Below, one piece after another: positions 60,350 through 64,000 of a DNA stretch of 64,000 nt. A model generated the notes under the pieces. It was not told the DNA's origin, searched no databases, and saw nothing but the letters and a program-made list of their open reading frames with translations. Within the stretch, counting starts at the first letter, position 1. The number at the start of each line of letters is the position of its first letter. A program made the translations under genes and the position numbers. Origin of the DNA: Limonium bicolor (lineage: Eukaryota; Streptophyta; Magnoliopsida; Caryophyllales; Plumbaginaceae); NCBI GenBank assembly GCA_023374045.1, contig CM041780.1, positions 97,235,706 to 97,299,705 of the forward strand. Direction: 5' to 3'.

Positions 60350-60412
60350 GCAAGGGATCGAACTCAAGACCAGAAGGATTACATGGCAAGCACCTTGACC
60401 GATTATGCTGGA
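60350..60412 (-). other. tRNA-like sequence 2 (degenerate)
   Basis: The minus strand has ATCGGTCAAGGTGCTTG (A-box-like, 60387-60403) and GGTCTTGAGTTCGATCCC (B-box-like, 60354-60371). It lies about 145 nt from the first, on the same strand. Confidence 0.38.
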
Positions 60413-61045
60413 TCAGAATTTAGTATTCACATGGGAGCAAAAAAGTATAAGAGCTCTAAATTCAACTGAATAACTCTTCGAAAGACTGCGAATCCAAAAG
60501 AAAGTATGTGACAATATGAGAAGATTAATCTAATGGCATGAAATGATGGAATACAACTAAATAAGGCTCAAAAACATAATGAGATATAAATAAAAAGAAT
60601 AGCACATGTACATGAAATAATGGAAATTAATGCTCGTAATGAAGATAAAAACACTTAAAATAAATGGAAAATAATAGTAGTAAAAAGGACACACGAAATA
60701 ATAAAAAAATGACGATAAACGGTGAAAATGAAAAGGCAAAAGGAAATAATAAAATAAATAAAAAGTATATAAACGATCGAGTACATAAAATAATACAAGG
60801 TAATAACAAAACCGTGAAATATTTTAAAACAAAAGCACCAAAATAAGTATACAAAATGATGAAGCCGGTTAAAACGGATTACAATAAAAGGCTTGTGCTC
60901 CCTTTCCATTGGAATGTGAGATTTAAATATCGGGAAAAAGAAATTCCTTAGTTGAAAACGGGGACGACCGCCTTGTTTTTAGAAGCATGCTTATTCTTGT
61001 TATTTTGTTTCCATATAAAACGAGTGAGAATTTTTGGTGTCTACA

Positions 61046-64000
61046 CTCGTATCTCATGCGTAATAACCAAAATTACACAATGAATGGGTACACATGTTTA
61101 TGTAACATGAGTTCCAATATTAAAACAATTTATTTGTGCTATGCACATAGTAGTTTACGCATCTATACGTAAAACATTCTCTAAGCGGTTTCTCGCCCTA
61201 CCCCCCTTAAAATGGGTTACACCTGCGTAATTGACCATATGTTATCACTGAACATTGGTTCACTTATTCGGGCACCATGAAGAGTGTTTTAACTTCGATG
61301 CGGTTAATTAACTCATAACCGGGTTCGGTTCTAGCCTCTAAGGTTTCAAGGCATTTATGATTAGCCATTTACTCGAATTTGCCAGGTATACTGAACCTTT
61401 GAATTACGGCCCACTAGCTTCTACTACGTGACCTGATAACTTAGAGCTTGATTCGCCTTTTTGTTACTCTTAATGTGTTACACATCGTCATGTGGTTATT
61501 TCTTACCGTATGCGAATTTGGAGTTATAGATTTCTCTCCGGTTCTCTAGAAATCTATTTCGTATACTGCTGTATACTTTCGTGATTATCACTTACTTTTC
61601 CCGACTTACTTTCGGTTAAGGACAAACTACTACTTAATATGTAGTGCTTCCTCGATTAACAGTGGCTTCTGAATTATGTTTGTTTACTTGTTTCTATACA
61701 AGAATTCTTCATTCATACTACTCTGCATTTACCATGCATCGGTCCAGGGACTTGTGGGTTACGACCCAATTCTTTGTGCATCTTTGGCCAACGACCGCAC
61801 GGTTATTCTCTAGATTTTCGCTCAACAGGCTTGCGCCATGTTCATTGACATTTCTCAAATTCCTAGCTCTCCCACTAGATCATTACTGCACAAGTGCAAT
61901 ACCAAAACACTCAGTCCTACAGAGTGCAGAGGCGGAAAACCCTTGGTAGTAAATCTCTTATGCGATTGCAATAGGAATGCACATTGTTTCCTTGTTGTCC
62001 GGTCTGTCTACCATCCTTATTCATCAACTCCATATCAATATTCGACTATACTCTTACAATGGTCGCTCGCTGCGTAACATGTTCTTACTCGATACACAAC
62101 GCTAGTTACATGGCATTCGCTACTACTTTAGCTTCCGCTCATATATCCCCGCCATTTGCACTATGGCTTGCCACTCACTTGGCTCAATAAAACACACTAC
62201 TCTTTTAGATTTCTCTGCGCTTCTTGCGCGTTGTTTACTCTACAATTCGCATTGCACATATACTGTGTTTACTTCATAACCAATTACTTTTTCGGTTTAG
62301 AACTGCAGCTATGAAAGTTCCTCTTTACACACTATTTCTGTTCAAATTACTCCTTGGCAATAAACACATGCTCAAGTCTCCCTACACCGCTCTAGCGGTT
62401 TCACATTACATACTTAGGTGGTAGCCTTTCTCTGGAGGATTCACGTAATTGCCGCTCCCTAGGCCCCATGATAACGAGGGGTATCCCCACTGTAAGGTTG
62501 TGGTTCATTCTCCACGATTCCTCTTATGCCTTTATGCATAGGTTTACAATGTTTAGATTACCCATTGTGGTTGGTTTAACGGCCTACAACCCACATTGTC
62601 TCGAGCCATGCTTTTAGCGGCTGACACAAGTTTCTTCTTCTCCGTATACCATAAAATGGTTGGAGGGATTACTGGGCTCTTTGATACGGTTGTCTCATCA
62701 CACTTCCGTATATGGAAGGCCCTTTAAGTATCTTGATATTAATCTTCGCCCTTTGGCAATTTAGGGGTGTCCCTGTTAAGTGGGATCTCTTCGGGGTTCT
62801 GCCGAGTGTTCGCTTAACACTTGTGTTCTCAACCACGATATCTCGTTCAACTACTGTTGACTCTGGCACCTTTCACGGATTGCTCCTGGGTTTACTGAGT
62901 GTGCCATTACATCTGGCTTGAACTCACGGGTATGTTCATTTCTTACCCCGCCTTACGGTACATACTTGAATTATCCCATTTGGGTTGTAATGCTCCATTC
63001 TTGGGTAGACCATTGATTCTTTTTCCTTTACCTTCAAGGTCAGGTCATACTCTCTTCAGTGAGGTATGCTGTGGAATCCATCCCGTTCATCAAATATTGA
63101 CTTGTTCATTTTAGGCATTCGTTGTATTGTATACGGTGGGTATAATTCCAGTATCATGTATTTGTGTCAGGATTCCTGAGACATATCCAATGTCTATACT
63201 TAATACTCGGTGCTTCTCGCACTTTCGACTCTTAATCATCCTCTGGACTGGGTCCTTGACTCCTTGCGCTTGTAAGCTTATTTGTGTTCCTTTGATCATT
63301 CGAGGTGTCCAACTATTTGGTCTGAACTTATCTATGGGCTGTAGTGCGGAGTTGACTACTTCCCGTGTTCCATACTCTACTTGTATACATACATGGAGTA
63401 TCTTATTGATACGTTGCCACTTACCTGACTAACTCCTAACCGGTCTATCAAGCCGGCAAGCTCCTCGGAGTGCGGTCGTCCAATGTCTCGTTTTTGTACA
63501 CTGTAGTGTCGGTCACACGCCTAGGTGAAGTATTGGTGCCAACTCCCCTTATATCGTCCTATGATAACTTACCGTGGTTCTCTGGTTTGGTTTTAAAATT
63601 TGGGGGGTCTTTTAGAAAATTTTATGTTTTGAAAGAAAAAATTTGAGTTTTGAAAATAAAATCTTCACGACATTTCAATGCCAGCTGCTTCTTACCAAGT
63701 CTAGCTTCTCGCCGACTGGTATGTCCTTAATACAATGGTCAGGCCGTTAGGCCTTTCCAAGGTTTTGTTTCAGAATTCTTTGGGTTATCTTGACATATTG
63801 GCTTCTCTCGCCATCTTGGTACTTTCTAAGTACTGGTCGCTTGTCAAAGCTCCTCTTAATAGTCCCGTTTTTACTGCACTTGCAGTGGCAAGTGCACGGT
63901 ACAGGCGGTTTTTAGGTTAACTCATACCGGTCACGGTATTGTTCACATTGTATTTAGTAGCCTTGTCGGCTCTTCCTTTGATCCTTTAGTTGCATAACTA
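61046..64000 (-). mobile_element. Element G: internal region of an E/A-type LARD (runs off the window)
   Basis: The sequence is homologous to 33200-36120 of E in the same orientation and to the reverse complement of about 3040-6770 of A. It contains the paired stem-loops at 63876-63939. No coding domain is seen. Its start is cut by H at 61046, and the PBS end lies beyond the window. Confidence 0.85.
63876..63939 (-). other. Pair of conserved stem-loops in element G
   Basis: GCACTTGC / AGTG / GCAAGTGC at 63876-63895 (extendable by T-A) and ATACCG / GTCA / CGGTAT at 63924-63939. Confidence 0.68.

Larger units (their letters stand above)
58095..61045. other. Background segment H3, ending in an LTR-like terminus
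   Basis: This 2.95-kb stretch resumes after F. I recognise no gene in it; ORFs up to 103 codons (59616-59927) lack family features. It carries two tRNA-like sequences (60196-60265, 60350-60412). It ends ...TTTTTGGTGTCTACA (61045), which as TGTAGACACC on the minus strand looks like the 5' end of an LTR, immediately before sequence of the A/E/G interior. H may thus be part of a further retrotransposon inserted in G. Confidence 0.5.

Overview
This window is repeat-rich plant nuclear DNA. There is no intact host gene; almost every base belongs to an LTR retrotransposon. Evidence for a plant: Ty3/gypsy chromovirus polyprotein domains (Tekay/Del-like), primer-binding sites matching plant initiator tRNA-Met (TGGTATCAGAGC) and the TGGCGCC-type site of Tat/Athila-like elements, LTRs of 4-5 kb, deep nesting, and a plant ALKBH1-like gene fragment. 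I cannot name the species; a large-genome angiosperm is likely.

Layout. Element A (+ strand, coding-deficient, LARD-like): partial 5' LTR 1-2176, non-coding internal region 2177-7846, 3' LTR 7847-18654. Its 3' LTR is split by D, a 6.56-kb solo LTR (10255-16814, minus, TSD GACTT). A appears to sit in the 3' LTR of element B (minus; 18655-23284), a short non-autonomous element with a Tat/Athila-like PBS and one 231-codon ORF. B sits in C, an LTR of A's family in minus orientation (23285-26575). C lies in background sequence H (26576-27594, 41279-42154, 58095-61045), which is also split by element E (27595-41278, minus, TSD TTTTG, a second LARD) and by element F (42155-58094, minus). H appears to interrupt G (61046-64000), a further LARD internal region.

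Element F is the only coding element: a 15.9-kb chromovirus with 4.7-kb LTRs, Gag with zinc knuckle, protease, RT, RNase H, integrase and a C-terminal chromodomain. Two features stand out. First, Gag and Gag-Pol lie on four exons separated by three GT-AG introns (91, 81 and 976 bp), every junction keeping the frame. Second, the third intron, between the Gag zinc knuckle and protease, carries a nearly complete AlkB-type 2-oxoglutarate/Fe(II) dioxygenase of the plant ALKBH1 kind, in the element's sense. All metal- and cosubstrate-binding motifs are readable, but single-base indels split its frame, as they do several pol domains.

The LTR families share RNA-level architecture despite sequence divergence: a 22-nt stem-loop about 100 nt inside the LTR end (A, D, E, F), a hairpin that sequesters the PBS (A, E, F), a splice-donor-like AAG|GTATG in the leader, and in A, C and E a U3 array of covarying hairpins with a 71-72-nt period. 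This suggests the coding-deficient elements A, C, E and G are mobilised in trans by F-like autonomous relatives.
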